From assembly GCF_030954495.1 (NCBI RefSeq), contig NZ_JAVHUW010000045.1, positions 1-64,000 on the forward strand: a stretch of 64,000 bases of DNA, read 5' to 3'. The notes beneath the pieces are model-generated. The model had not been told where the DNA came from. It did no database searches and saw nothing but the letters and a program-made list of their open reading frames with translations. Of this stretch, positions 33,866 through 41,255 are shown piece by piece. The stretch's first letter is position 1. Each line of letters starts with the position of its first letter. This stretch comes from Candidatus Desulfosporosinus nitrosoreducens. Its GTDB lineage: Bacteria > Bacillota > Desulfitobacteriia > Desulfitobacteriales > Desulfitobacteriaceae. Position numbers and translations under genes: made by a program.

Positions 33866-33928
33866 ATGAAAACAATGATGTTAAGCGTTTTTTCTACTAA
33901 TAACAAGTGTTGCATCTCGGTAGAATAG
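33866..33928 (+). CDS. 20-codon leader peptide coupled to DUF3842
   Basis: A short frame starts ATG 33866 after GGGAGGG at good spacing, encodes 'MKTMMLSVFSTNNKCCISVE' and ends with TAG at 33926-33928, directly abutting in frame the ATG of the DUF3842 gene. The arrangement predicts translational coupling. It contains a Cys-Cys pair. Whether the peptide has a function or only sets translation is unknown. Confidence 0.5.
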   Translation: MKTMMLSVFSTNNKCCISVE

Positions 33929-34360
33929 ATGAGAGTTGCGGTAATCGACGGACAAGGCGGAGGAATAGGAAAGGTTCTGGTCGGGAAAATAAGACATGTA
34001 TTTCAGGAAACTATTGAGATACTGGCTTTGGGCACAAACTCCGTTGCTACAACGATAATGGTTAAAGCAGGCGCCAACCAGGGTGCTACCGGAGAAAATG
34101 CCATAAAGTATAACCTTAATAATGTTGATTTTATTGTCGGTACAATATCCATCCTCATTGCCAATTCAATGATGGGAGAGTTGACTCCGGACATGGCTTC
34201 CGCAATTGCTTCAAGTGAAGCAGTTAAGTTACTGCTGCCCTTGAACCGTTCCAAGGTTAACGTGATCGGTTCCTTGTCAGAACCATTGCCTCATCAAGCG
34301 GAAATGTTAGTTAAACAACTACATAAATTTATTTTGGAAAGGTCGGAGAGCAATGTGTGA
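33929..34360 (+). CDS. DUF3842 family protein
   Basis: The protein (143 residues) starts with a nucleotide-binding-like strand-loop ('MRVAVIDGQGGGIGKVLVGK') and contains 'ALGTNSVATTIMVKAGANQG' and 'FIVGTISILIANSMMGELTP', all typical of DUF3842. Its function is unknown. It overlaps cooT by eight bases, implying a role in the same (nickel) process. No ribosome binding site stands before its ATG, so translation probably depends on the leader frame. Confidence 0.85.
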   Translation: MRVAVIDGQGGGIGKVLVGKIRHVFQETIEILALGTNSVATTIMVKAGANQGATGENAIKYNLNNVDFIVGTISILIANSMMGELTPDMASAIASSEAVKLLLPLNRSKVNVIGSLSEPLPHQAEMLVKQLHKFILERSESNV

Positions 34361-34547
34361 AGCCAATGCCTTTTTGAAAAATGGCGACCGGGAGGAACTT
34401 CTACTGGAATCTGTCGATAAAATCACTCCTGAAGCGGACACTCTTGTACTAGAAGATATCTTTGGTCAAAGAAAAATCGTAAGGGGAAAAATCGTGGGGA
34501 TGGCTTTGGTGGAACATAAAATTGTTATTGAAGAATTGCAACCGTAA
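34353..34547 (+). CDS. cooT: CooT-family nickel-binding protein
   Basis: The protein (64 residues) starts 'MCEANAFL', matching CooT, a small dimeric protein whose Cys2 binds Ni(II) and which matures CO dehydrogenase in Rhodospirillum. The rest ('VLEDIFGQRKIVRGKIVGMA') is the conserved beta barrel. Its ATG overlaps the DUF3842 stop. The neighbours (NikMN, His-rich protein, FmdE) fit a nickel-supply cluster. Confidence 0.9.
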   Translation: MCEANAFLKNGDREELLLESVDKITPEADTLVLEDIFGQRKIVRGKIVGMALVEHKIVIEELQP

Positions 34548-34600
34548 ACTGCCTGGTCTTAAAGTAACATCTTTATTACAAAGTTAATCACAGGGAATTA

Positions 34601-34654
34601 GACCATGAAGGTTTTGCTGTGACAGAAGTCATGTCCATCCTCGTGGCCTTTTAT
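34601..34654 (+). ncRNA. Recurrent hairpin element, copy B (leader of nikMN)
   Basis: GACCATGAAGG pairs with CCTCGTGGCC (one bulge, one mismatch) and is followed by TTTTATT. The hairpin ends about six bases before the GGAGG ribosome binding site of the NikMN gene, ideal for attenuation or translational control. It belongs to the same six-member family as copy A. Confidence 0.65.
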
Positions 34655-34672
34655 TACAAAGGAGGAATTATT

Positions 34673-35710
34673 ATGCATATTCCGGACGGGTATTTGAGTC
34701 CCCAAACAGACGCGGTGCTTGGCATAGTCAGTGCCTCAGTCCTGGCAGTCGCGGCCAAAAAGACCTCGAAGACACTCAGTGCGAAAAACATTCCCTTGTT
34801 GGCTATTGGTGCGGCCTTTTCTTTCACAATCATGATGTTCAATGTTCCGATTCCCGACGGTACAACAGCTCACGCGGTGGGAGGTTCGCTGCTGGCGATC
34901 CTCTTTGGTCCTTGGACGGCGGCGATTGGGGTAGCAATTGCTTTAGTCATTCAAGCCATCTTTTTTGGGGATGGCGGTATTTTAGCTTTAGGCGCCAATA
35001 TTTTCAACATGGGTATTGTTCTTCCTTTTATAAGTTATGGCATCTATAGTTTAATAGCAGGTAAAAGTGTGATTTCCTCAAAACGACGCTGGATTGGGGC
35101 AGCTATCGCCGGTTATATTGGATTGTGCGTGGCCTCCTTGTCAGCCGGAACAGAGTTCGGCATACAACCGCTTCTTTTCCACACAGCCAATGGAACTCCA
35201 CTCTATAGTCCCTACGGATTGAACGTGGCCTTGCCGGCGATGCTTTTCGCCCATATGACCGTAGCCGGTCCGGTAGAAGCTGTCGTTAATGCTTTGGTGG
35301 TTGGCTATTTGCAACGCTCCAATCCGGCTTTGTTGGAACTGAGAACCAATTCCGAGAGTAAGAATGCTCCTCACCGGATAAGGAAATTTGTTATAGGGTT
35401 ATTGGTTTTGGCCATATTTACCCCCTTGGGACTTCTGGCCTCAGGATCAGCATGGGGAGAATTGGGGTCTGATGAATTGCAGTCTCAACTTGGTTTTCTC
35501 CCCAGTGGTTTTCAGAAATTCAGCGACTTTTGGCATCATACGCTTCTGCCTGACTATGGTATTGCCGGGTATGATCAAACGTTCTGGCAGCAATCCCTTG
35601 GTTATCTCCTGTCGGCCTTTGTCGGTATAGTGGTTATCGGATTGGTTGCTTTAATTATACAGCGCTTTGTACGCAAGCCTGAGAGTCAGAAAAATAGCAG
35701 AACCTTCTAA
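34673..35710 (+). CDS. nikM: NikMN-type nickel ECF transporter component
   Basis: The protein (345 residues from ATG 34673) starts 'MHIPDGYLSP', the N-terminal metal-binding loop with His2 of CbiM/NikM S-components, and has about seven helices ('GATTAHAVGG'-type loop reads 'DGTTAHAVGGSLLAILFG'). The last 100 residues are a PDGLE/NikN-like domain with a final helix ('FLPSGFQKFSDFWHHTLLPD'). The fusion of M and N parts is usual for nickel systems. No nikQ or nikO (T component, ATPase) follows. CooT next to it supports nickel rather than cobalt. Confidence 0.88.
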   Translation: MHIPDGYLSPQTDAVLGIVSASVLAVAAKKTSKTLSAKNIPLLAIGAAFSFTIMMFNVPIPDGTTAHAVGGSLLAILFGPWTAAIGVAIALVIQAIFFGDGGILALGANIFNMGIVLPFISYGIYSLIAGKSVISSKRRWIGAAIAGYIGLCVASLSAGTEFGIQPLLFHTANGTPLYSPYGLNVALPAMLFAHMTVAGPVEAVVNALVVGYLQRSNPALLELRTNSESKNAPHRIRKFVIGLLVLAIFTPLGLLASGSAWGELGSDELQSQLGFLPSGFQKFSDFWHHTLLPDYGIAGYDQTFWQQSLGYLLSAFVGIVVIGLVALIIQRFVRKPESQKNSRTF

Positions 35711-35735
35711 ACAAAAATACTAAAGAGGATATCCT

Positions 35736-35796
35736 GACCATGAAGGTCTATTGGCACAATGATGCTGTGGGTTTTCATGGTCGTTTCATTCATTTT
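35736..35796 (+). ncRNA. Recurrent hairpin element, copy C (behind nikMN)
   Basis: GACCATGAAGGTC at 35736-35748 pairs through its first nine bases with TTTCATGGTC, and a CATTCATTTTT stretch follows. It lies 25 bases past the NikMN stop and may terminate that transcript or lead the gene at 36165. Confidence 0.6.
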
Positions 35797-35809
35797 TGCT
35801 CAGACCCAG

Positions 35810-36164
35810 GGGGACACTCAGGGAAGTTTGGTATGTCCCCGAAATGATTTCGTTTATTAGATTCACTAGGCAGAATCTAGTAATATACCTCCTTTTTTAA
35901 GCTGCCTGTTGGAACGGTAAGCGGCAATATTACAGTTCTTTATGGGCAGCTCTTTTCTCTTAAAAAGAAGAAAAAATGTAGAGCAACGCTTTCGTGATGC
36001 TGTTAAATTAAAATTATTAGCATTTTTCGTTTTATTAAATTAAGGATAGAAACATTTGAACGGCAATTTTAATTAAACAAAGTAAATAAAGAGAGGGAAT
36101 ATTGAAGAACTGACTTTGCCATAGTCATAATTCTAAGTAAAGTAACGTTAAGGAAGTGCCGTTA
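35810..36164 (+). other. Gene-free stretch with several hairpins
   Basis: No coding frame is convincing here. The stretch holds GGGGACA/TGTCCCC (35810-35840), TAGATTC/GAATCTA near 35858-35878, and AAGCTGCC/GGCAGCT (35899-35951) followed by CTTTTCTCTT. The last could be a terminator. The A+T content is high after 35990. Confidence 0.5.
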
Positions 36165-36554
36165 GTGACTAATATCGTAATTTTCAGTTGCCCAAAGGTG
36201 ACCAATAAACTGGGATGCTCCTGTTCAGATTGCTTTAACGAGCTAAAGAACAGGACAGGGGCTTACGAGATATATAATAGCTTTCAGAAACTCGAACTAA
36301 TTGGAATGATCAATTGTCCGGGATGTCCGGCGGAAACTGCTCCGGAGAGAATTGTCAGTCAAATTCGCTATTTAGACAAATTTAACGTCGACAAAATCCA
36401 TTTTACCAATTGTATGAGCCTGTATTGTGCTTTTAGATACAACTATCAAGTGTTAATTGAAGGAAAGTTTCCAAGAATTGAAATTGTACAGGGAAAATAT
36501 GAAGCAGCTGCACTCTCGTGTGTATCCGAGCCATTAGTACAGCAAAAGATGTAA
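36165..36554 (+). CDS. CGGC-like cysteine-rich putative metal-binding protein
   Basis: The protein (129 residues) has cysteine groups 'IFSCPKV', 'LGCSCSDCF', 'NCPGCPAET' and 'FTNCMSLYC'. The layout resembles the CGGC domain, proposed to bind metal, with CPGC replacing CGGC. GTG 36165 follows AAGGAA at good spacing; GTG 36156 is an alternative. It lies between NikMN and a His-rich protein, which suggests metal handling. Function is not known. Confidence 0.65.
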   Translation: MTNIVIFSCPKVTNKLGCSCSDCFNELKNRTGAYEIYNSFQKLELIGMINCPGCPAETAPERIVSQIRYLDKFNVDKIHFTNCMSLYCAFRYNYQVLIEGKFPRIEIVQGKYEAAALSCVSEPLVQQKM

Positions 36555-36709
36555 ATTATCATTTTGTAATTTGAGAAAAACTTGATTGTGTAGATTTGAG
36601 AGGTTTTATCTTCGTCTGGAGGGATAACCTTACGGAGCTTCGTCGGTATAATTGCCCATAAAACGTCCAAAATAGTTTAAAAATAAGCTTTTGGAGGTAA
36701 TTAATATTT

Positions 36710-36910
36710 ATGGGAAAAGATATAATAAGTCATGTGCATGAACATTCGCATTCTGAGGTCTGCCATAAGCATCCCCATATGCATAACGGTGAAATGCACG
36801 ATCATGAACATACCCATGAAGCCTATACCCACGTTCATGAACATGATCATCAGTTTGTTGATGAACACGAGCACGACCACACTCATCATGAACATATGCA
36901 TACTCATTAG
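36710..36910 (+). CDS. Histidine-rich metal-binding protein (Hpn-like)
   Basis: This 66-residue protein contains about 24 histidines, mostly as alternating H-x-H with Glu and Asp ('HVHEHDHQFVDEHEHDHTHH'), and one cysteine. There is no signal peptide. Such proteins (Hpn, HypB/SlyD tails) store or buffer Ni2+ in the cytoplasm. GGAGG lies 13 bases before the ATG. The location in a cluster with CooT, NikMN and FmdE supports nickel. The Ni assignment is inference; Zn or Co binding is also possible. Confidence 0.75.
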   Translation: MGKDIISHVHEHSHSEVCHKHPHMHNGEMHDHEHTHEAYTHVHEHDHQFVDEHEHDHTHHEHMHTH

Positions 36911-37055
36911 CTTGCGTTGATGGAAAGCAAACTATCTTGATCCCGATGTTTTTAAGTGCTTTCGCACTGAATCTGGGAAGTTACTCAACTGTCTCCTTTG
37001 TTTCCTATGTGAAAAGTATAGAGCTAAAGTATACGAGGAATGGCGGTTAAGAAAC

Positions 37056-37085
37056 AAAATGCGTGCCCGATTGGGCACGCATTTT
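37056..37085. terminator. Bidirectional terminator between His-rich protein and FmdE
   Basis: AAAATGCGTGCCC and GGGCACGCATTTT form a perfect 13-base stem with a 4-base loop; A/T-rich ends give U-runs on both strands. Confidence 0.85.
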
Positions 37086-37128
37086 ACAATGCAGCGGCTG
37101 GCAGGTGAACTAATTGGACATCCATCCC

Positions 37129-37659
37129 TTACCATCCTCTAGAATAGTCTTGGAAACAGTCCAAGCATAACTTTTTACCATCATGGAGACGAATTTTATG
37201 TTCGGCGGCTCCTTCCCCACAAATGTCGCAAACTACTGTGGTAAAGATTCTGGCCTTTTCAGGCAATACAAACGTCGGCTTCGAGAAGCTAAAGAGTTGA
37301 TCTACAGATGTGTTCAGTATATATTCCTGGCGCTGCTGGCGGTCCATTTCTCCATCAAAAGGTTTTATTATCATTCTTAGGCTTTCGCCGCTGGCCCTAT
37401 TATAGAAGCTGAAAGCCATTTTACCTGTACCTTTATACAAAAGGTTCCCTTTGCCTAAAGTACATCCCGTGATAACTTGTACAGCATCGACGCCACAGGC
37501 ATCATTTTCGGTGACACATACAATTTCTTCATCAGGAGAAAACCGGATGCCCATTTTTTTAAGTGCTGCCTCACAGGCCTTATAGCCAATAGCAAGTCCT
37601 GGGCACTCATGTCCATGAAATTCCACAACTTTTTCCCATGCTGTTTTTTCTCTACACAT
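37129..37659 (-). CDS. FmdE-family protein (first copy)
   Basis: The protein (176 residues from ATG 37659, preceded by AAGGAG) has the FmdE domain: 'EFHGHECPGLAIGYKA' and 'ENDACGVDAVQVITGCTLGK' are hallmark metal-site stretches. It ends with a small zinc-ribbon-like tail ('CDICGEGAAEH', 'CLDC'). FmdE was named for its link to methanogen formylmethanofuran dehydrogenase, but in anaerobic bacteria its role is unknown; metal chelation or insertion is likely. It lies directly behind hairpin element D. A second copy is at 56861. Confidence 0.88.
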   Translation of the reverse strand: MCREKTAWEKVVEFHGHECPGLAIGYKACEAALKKMGIRFSPDEEIVCVTENDACGVDAVQVITGCTLGKGNLLYKGTGKMAFSFYNRASGESLRMIIKPFDGEMDRQQRQEYILNTSVDQLFSFSKPTFVLPEKARIFTTVVCDICGEGAAEHKIRLHDGKKLCLDCFQDYSRGW

Positions 37660-37680
37660 AATTAAACTCCTTTCTAAGTG

Positions 37681-37753
37681 AAAAAATAAAAAGACCACAA
37701 AAGTAGACTGTAAAAGTCAGACCTTCATGGTCTTTGGCAAACACCTTCACGGT
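37681..37753 (-). ncRNA. Recurrent hairpin element, copy D (leader of FmdE-1)
   Basis: On the minus strand CCGTGAAGGT and 'GTTTGCCAAA' are followed by GACCATGAAGGTC, TGACTTTTACAGTC and the 3' arm ACTTTTGTGGTC, then TTTTTATTTTTT. The stem has about 16 pairs. The T-tract ends some ten bases before the AAGGAG site of the FmdE gene. The upstream CCGTGAAGGT is a second copy of the 5' arm. It is almost identical in layout to copy F. Confidence 0.75.
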
Positions 37754-37960
37754 TTTGCGAACTAAGATTGTTTTTAATATTCTATAACATTTTGCAAATT
37801 CCTGCAAAGTTTTAGAGATTCGAAAAATAAGGGCAATTATCTTTTGCAAGGTTTGAAAAGTAGATATGTTCATAATAAATTTTTAAACATAAGCAAGCTA
37901 AGGCTTTACAGGAATGAACATACTAAGTATAATAATGCAATAATAAGTAGATGAATGAGA

Positions 37961-38022
37961 GGCCACGAAGGTCTTGACCAACAGTAGTTTGGTCATTTCC
38001 TTAAGGCCTTTTTTCTTTTTTT
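37961..38022 (+). ncRNA. Recurrent hairpin element, copy E
   Basis: GGCCACGAAGGTC pairs with CCTTAAGGCC around an inner TGACCA/TGGTCA stem and is followed by TTTTTTCTTTTTTT. It is divergent from copy D and upstream of the small protein at 38175. The remainder of 37754-38174 has no gene. Confidence 0.65.
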
Positions 38023-38174
38023 AAAAACGGCTGGTTATGTTATTAATGTAGGAACTCTGATGCTTTTATCCTGATGCTTATCCAAGGATAAATAATTATA
38101 TTTGGGTCGGCAAATTCAAATAAGCCAAAGAGTGAGTAGTGAATTTTCCTTTCTTTAAAAAGGAGGTACGAGTA

Positions 38175-38351
38175 TTGGTACGTCGGGAAGAAAACTGGGG
38201 GATGGAAGAATATAGACAGGCTTTGCTGGGAGAACGGAACGAAATTTTAGAAAAGATTGCCTCAGGAAAGGAGCAGAGGATTCAATGGTTATTAAAGTTT
38301 ATGGATATTGAAGACGAACTCGAAGAATTATCCCATCGCAAAGACTTATAG
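38175..38351 (+). CDS. Hypothetical small helical protein
   Basis: The protein (58 residues) starts at TTG 38175 behind AAGGAGG; it is highly charged and helical ('RREENWGMEEYRQALLGERN', 'LKFMDIEDELEELSHRK'). I do not recognise it. A longer frame from GTG 38139 would read through the ribosome binding site. It is the first gene after hairpin element E. Confidence 0.55.
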   Translation: MVRREENWGMEEYRQALLGERNEILEKIASGKEQRIQWLLKFMDIEDELEELSHRKDL

Positions 38352-38476
38352 GCTAACAAGTTTGAAGATGAAGAAAAATATTATATAGACTTATGAAGCT
38401 TCAGCCAAATAAGAAGAGTGGAATCAAGTACTGGCTGAGAGGTGTAAATGGCTTGAGAAATGAGGCCTTGAATGAG

Positions 38477-39259
38477 ATGAACATGGCAAATTTAGAGCAG
38501 AAGTGTCGCAACGAAATCTCTGATGAAGTAAAAACGGTTATTGTCACTGGTGCTTCAAAAGGAATAGGACGCATAACTGCGGAAGTGTTTGCGCGACACG
38601 AATATAATGTCCTTATCAATTCAAACAGGTCCGAGAAGGAAGGCATCACTTTATTTGATAGCTTAAAAAAAGAGGGATTTTCCGTTAGGCATTTTAAAGC
38701 CGATGTATCCAAAAGAACCGAAGTTGATGCCATGATGAGATTTTGTGTTAATGAGTTTGGAACCATCAATGTTCTTGTTAATAACGCAGGAATATGTCAG
38801 GAAAAGCTATTTACAGACATTACGGATGAAGACTGGGAGGAAATGCTAAACATTAACTTGAAAAGCTCATTTTATTGCACTCAAGAATCACTGAAGTATA
38901 TGATCCCTCAAAAGAAAGGGAAAATCATCAACGTTTCGTCTATCTGGGGAATGGTAGGAGCTTCCTGTGAAGCTCATTATTCAGCGGCAAAAGCAGGTAT
39001 GATTGGCCTAACCAAGGCTTTAGCGAAAGAACTGGGGCCTTCAAATATACAAGTTAATTGTATTGCTCCAGGTATTGTTCAAACGGATATGCTTTCTTCC
39101 TATACGCAGGAACAGTTAAATATTCTACAAGAAGATACTCCATTGAGGAGATTGGGAAATCCTATGGATATCGCTATGAGTATTTTTTTCTTGGCATCTC
39201 ATCATGCTGATTTTATCACTGGTCAAATCATCAGCCCGAATGGCGGTTTTGTTATTTAG
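38477..39259 (+). CDS. Short-chain dehydrogenase/reductase, FabG-like
   Basis: This SDR enzyme (260 residues from ATG 38477) has the NAD(P)-binding 'VTGASKGIG', 'NNAG', catalytic 'NVSSIWG' serine and 'YSAAKAG' Tyr-Lys, and C-terminal 'GQIISPNGGFVI'. It is closest in pattern to 3-oxoacyl-ACP reductase. The start could also be TTG 38468 or ATG 38393; GAGG at 38462 favours 38477. It lies 125 bases after the small protein. Its substrate is unknown. Confidence 0.88.
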   Translation: MNMANLEQKCRNEISDEVKTVIVTGASKGIGRITAEVFARHEYNVLINSNRSEKEGITLFDSLKKEGFSVRHFKADVSKRTEVDAMMRFCVNEFGTINVLVNNAGICQEKLFTDITDEDWEEMLNINLKSSFYCTQESLKYMIPQKKGKIINVSSIWGMVGASCEAHYSAAKAGMIGLTKALAKELGPSNIQVNCIAPGIVQTDMLSSYTQEQLNILQEDTPLRRLGNPMDIAMSIFFLASHHADFITGQIISPNGGFVI

Positions 39260-39311
39260 CCCAATTATATTATGGATAAGTATCCTTAGATCATTAATAG
39301 GAGTAATTTTG

Positions 39312-40079
39312 TTGAAGGAGGAAAATCTGATCTTAACACAGGACTATATAAACAGTAATTTAAACGAAGGGATTATTACGGTTGATCTTTCTTCGTGGGA
39401 AGAATTTTTATGTCTGATAAGAGAAAAACGATTGCACATCGGCAATTACATTTGGCGAGGTCAAAGATCAATCGACTGGTTATTAGAATCAAAGTTAGAG
39501 AGAACGTTAAAAAAATTTGAGATAAATGGTAGTTTAAAATATCTTGAACGATTTAAGTATGGTGTCAGGGGTGAGCAGGACTTAGAGTACGAAAGGTTGG
39601 ATTCGGACGATGATTGGTGGGCAGCAGGGCAGAATCATAGCCTGTTCAGCCCACTTCTGGAGTGGACTTCCTCCCCTTTTATTGCAGCCTTCTATGCTTT
39701 TTATAAGGATGATGATAACCGGGACAAAAGGGTTATTTATTCTTTTGCACCTCGAATTGTCAACCACATAAATAATAAACTGAGATTGGAAAATTTTGGT
39801 GTAAGTGAAGACGATTTGTTGGTCAAGTGCCTTAACCCTTTATTTGATGTCAATTCAAGATTGGCTGATCGGAGCGGTTTATTTACAAAATCTCCAATAG
39901 GAATAGATATCGAGCAATGGGTTAGGAAAAACTTTAGTTTAGCGGGCAACTATAAAGCGATTTTATTAAAGCTGACTCTTCCGAATGATAAAAGAATTCA
40001 CATTTTAAATGCTTTAAATAAAATGAACATTAATCCTTTGACCATTTTTCCCGAATATCAGGGAGGGCTTAAGAAGTAG
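39312..40079 (+). CDS. FRG-domain protein
   Basis: The protein (255 residues from TTG 39312, eight bases after AGGAG) has the FRG domain: 'NYIWRGQRSIDWLLESKLER', 'LLEWTSSPFIAAFYAFY' and C-terminal 'LTIFPEYQGGLKK'. FRG is named for the conserved F/Y-R-G triad and occurs in phage-defence-like and toxin-like proteins, but its activity is not settled. A second ORF-sized N-terminus overlapping the SDR gene was excluded. No other defence gene lies nearby. Confidence 0.82.
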   Translation: MKEENLILTQDYINSNLNEGIITVDLSSWEEFLCLIREKRLHIGNYIWRGQRSIDWLLESKLERTLKKFEINGSLKYLERFKYGVRGEQDLEYERLDSDDDWWAAGQNHSLFSPLLEWTSSPFIAAFYAFYKDDDNRDKRVIYSFAPRIVNHINNKLRLENFGVSEDDLLVKCLNPLFDVNSRLADRSGLFTKSPIGIDIEQWVRKNFSLAGNYKAILLKLTLPNDKRIHILNALNKMNINPLTIFPEYQGGLKK

Positions 40080-40242
40080 TTAAATCTTTGTTAAGCTGCA
40101 GAGGGAATCATGGCGAAGGGATTTATTTTTTTATGCGTTCGACTCAAAATTCATAGCTTCTTCATAATTCTATGTTAATATAATTGATTTACTATACAAG
40201 CTTTTGGCTCCGTGATATAATAATTGTGAAAATTCAATATCT

Positions 40243-40415
40243 AGTGTAGAGTGATTCTTTCCGAGGAAAGAATTGAAAAGGAAAGTCAGTTGAAGCTGAC
40301 GCGGTACCCGCCACTGTAAAAGGGAGTTAACTCACATGATGTCACTGGGTAATCCGGGAAGACGTGAGTTGATGAGGAACTTGAGCCAGGAGACCTGCTC
40401 ACACTAAACGCTTGC
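40243..40415 (+). ncRNA. Cobalamin riboswitch 1 (cbiMN)
   Basis: The B12 box GAGCCAGGAGACCTGC (40383-40398) and the upstream 'GCCACTGTAAAAGGGAG' are clear AdoCbl riboswitch blocks. The 'ACGCGGTACCCGCCACTG' core is also present. The terminator at 40491 completes the expression platform. It represses cobalt uptake genes when B12 is abundant. Positions 40080-40242 hold nothing coding. Confidence 0.95.
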
Positions 40416-40447
40416 GCGACCTACGGGATGATGGGGAGGTGTTGCCT

Positions 40448-40480
40448 ATGTATTTGGTGTTTTTGCCTGATACTAGTTAG
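40448..40480 (+). other. Tiny open frame in the riboswitch-1 platform
   Basis: ATG 40448 lies eight bases after GGGGAGG and encodes MYLVFLPDTS then TAG. A matching frame (MSVRLFLPDTG) occurs in riboswitch 3, so it may be a leader peptide or may simply reflect conserved RNA sequence. Confidence 0.3.
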
Positions 40481-40490
40481 GAACTGTTTT

Positions 40491-40514
40491 AGCCTTCCGG
40501 AAAGGCTTTTTTTA
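40491..40514 (+). terminator. Riboswitch-1 terminator
   Basis: AGCCTT-CCGGA-AAGGCT followed by TTTTTTTATT. Confidence 0.85.
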
Positions 40515-40556
40515 TTGCGCAAATTTGTGAATAAATGATTTAGGAGGGTTTAGACA

Positions 40557-41255
40557 ATGCATATAGAAGACGGCATTCTATCCCCGGCAGCTTGGGGTTC
40601 ATGGTACGCGGTTACCGTTGCTTTCATGATTCCTGGTGTGCGGCAGATCAAAAAGAAAGTCCAGGAAAATTTATCTTATAAACCATTTTTAGCCATGACG
40701 GGCGTAGCTGTATTTATCATTTCCTGCATGCACTTGCCGGTGCCTGTCACAGGCTCTTGCTCCCATCCCTGTGGGACGCCTTTGGCCGCGATCGTCGTTG
40801 GCCCTCTGGCTACTGCTGTGATTTCTGCAATTGTTCTTTTCTTTCAAGCCGTTTTTCTGGGGCATGGCGGTATTACTACGATTGGGGCCAATACCTTTTC
40901 TATGGGGATTTGTGGAGGCATCTCCGGATGGTTAAGCTGGAAACTTTTGCGTTATTTGAAGTGCCCTCTCTGGTTGGCAGCTGGAGTAGCCGGTTTTGTG
41001 GGAGACCTTGTTACTTATCTGGTCAGTGCCTTTGAGCTTGCCCTCAGCTTGCATGGCAATGTGCCCTTTTTTAAACAGTGGATGATCTTTTTTATGGGTT
41101 ATGGACCAACTCAGTTGCCGTTAGCCGTTGCGGAAGCCGTTTTCACTGCGGCAGTCTTGCAGGTTATGGTTAATCGCCGGCCGGACCTGTTGCCTGGAAT
41201 CAAATCTGACAAAGAAATTCGCAAGGGAGTGAAAAAAAATGCCGTCGCTTCCTAA
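40557..41255 (+). CDS. cbiM: Cobalt ECF transporter S-component CbiM
   Basis: The protein (232 residues) starts 'MHIEDGILSP' with the metal-binding His2, has about six or seven helices and 'MHLPVPVTGSCSHPCGTPLA', the CbiM signature. It captures Co2+. An AGGAGG site precedes the ATG. It lies behind cobalamin riboswitch 1 and overlaps cbiN. No CbiQ or CbiO gene follows. Confidence 0.94.
   Translation: MHIEDGILSPAAWGSWYAVTVAFMIPGVRQIKKKVQENLSYKPFLAMTGVAVFIISCMHLPVPVTGSCSHPCGTPLAAIVVGPLATAVISAIVLFFQAVFLGHGGITTIGANTFSMGICGGISGWLSWKLLRYLKCPLWLAAGVAGFVGDLVTYLVSAFELALSLHGNVPFFKQWMIFFMGYGPTQLPLAVAEAVFTAAVLQVMVNRRPDLLPGIKSDKEIRKGVKKNAVAS

Noticed and set aside
33706..33900. 64-codon frame across hairpin copy A
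   Set aside because: It starts with TTG without ribosome site, runs through both arms of the hairpin and overlaps the better supported leader frame.
36701..36907. Met-rich frame antisense to the His-rich gene
   Set aside because: Repeats of CAT on one strand give ATG on the other; the plus-strand frame has the ribosome site and a sensible composition.
39312..40079. A phage-defence island around the FRG protein
   Set aside because: No restriction, toxin-antitoxin, CBASS or similar gene lies beside it; one FRG gene alone does not support it.
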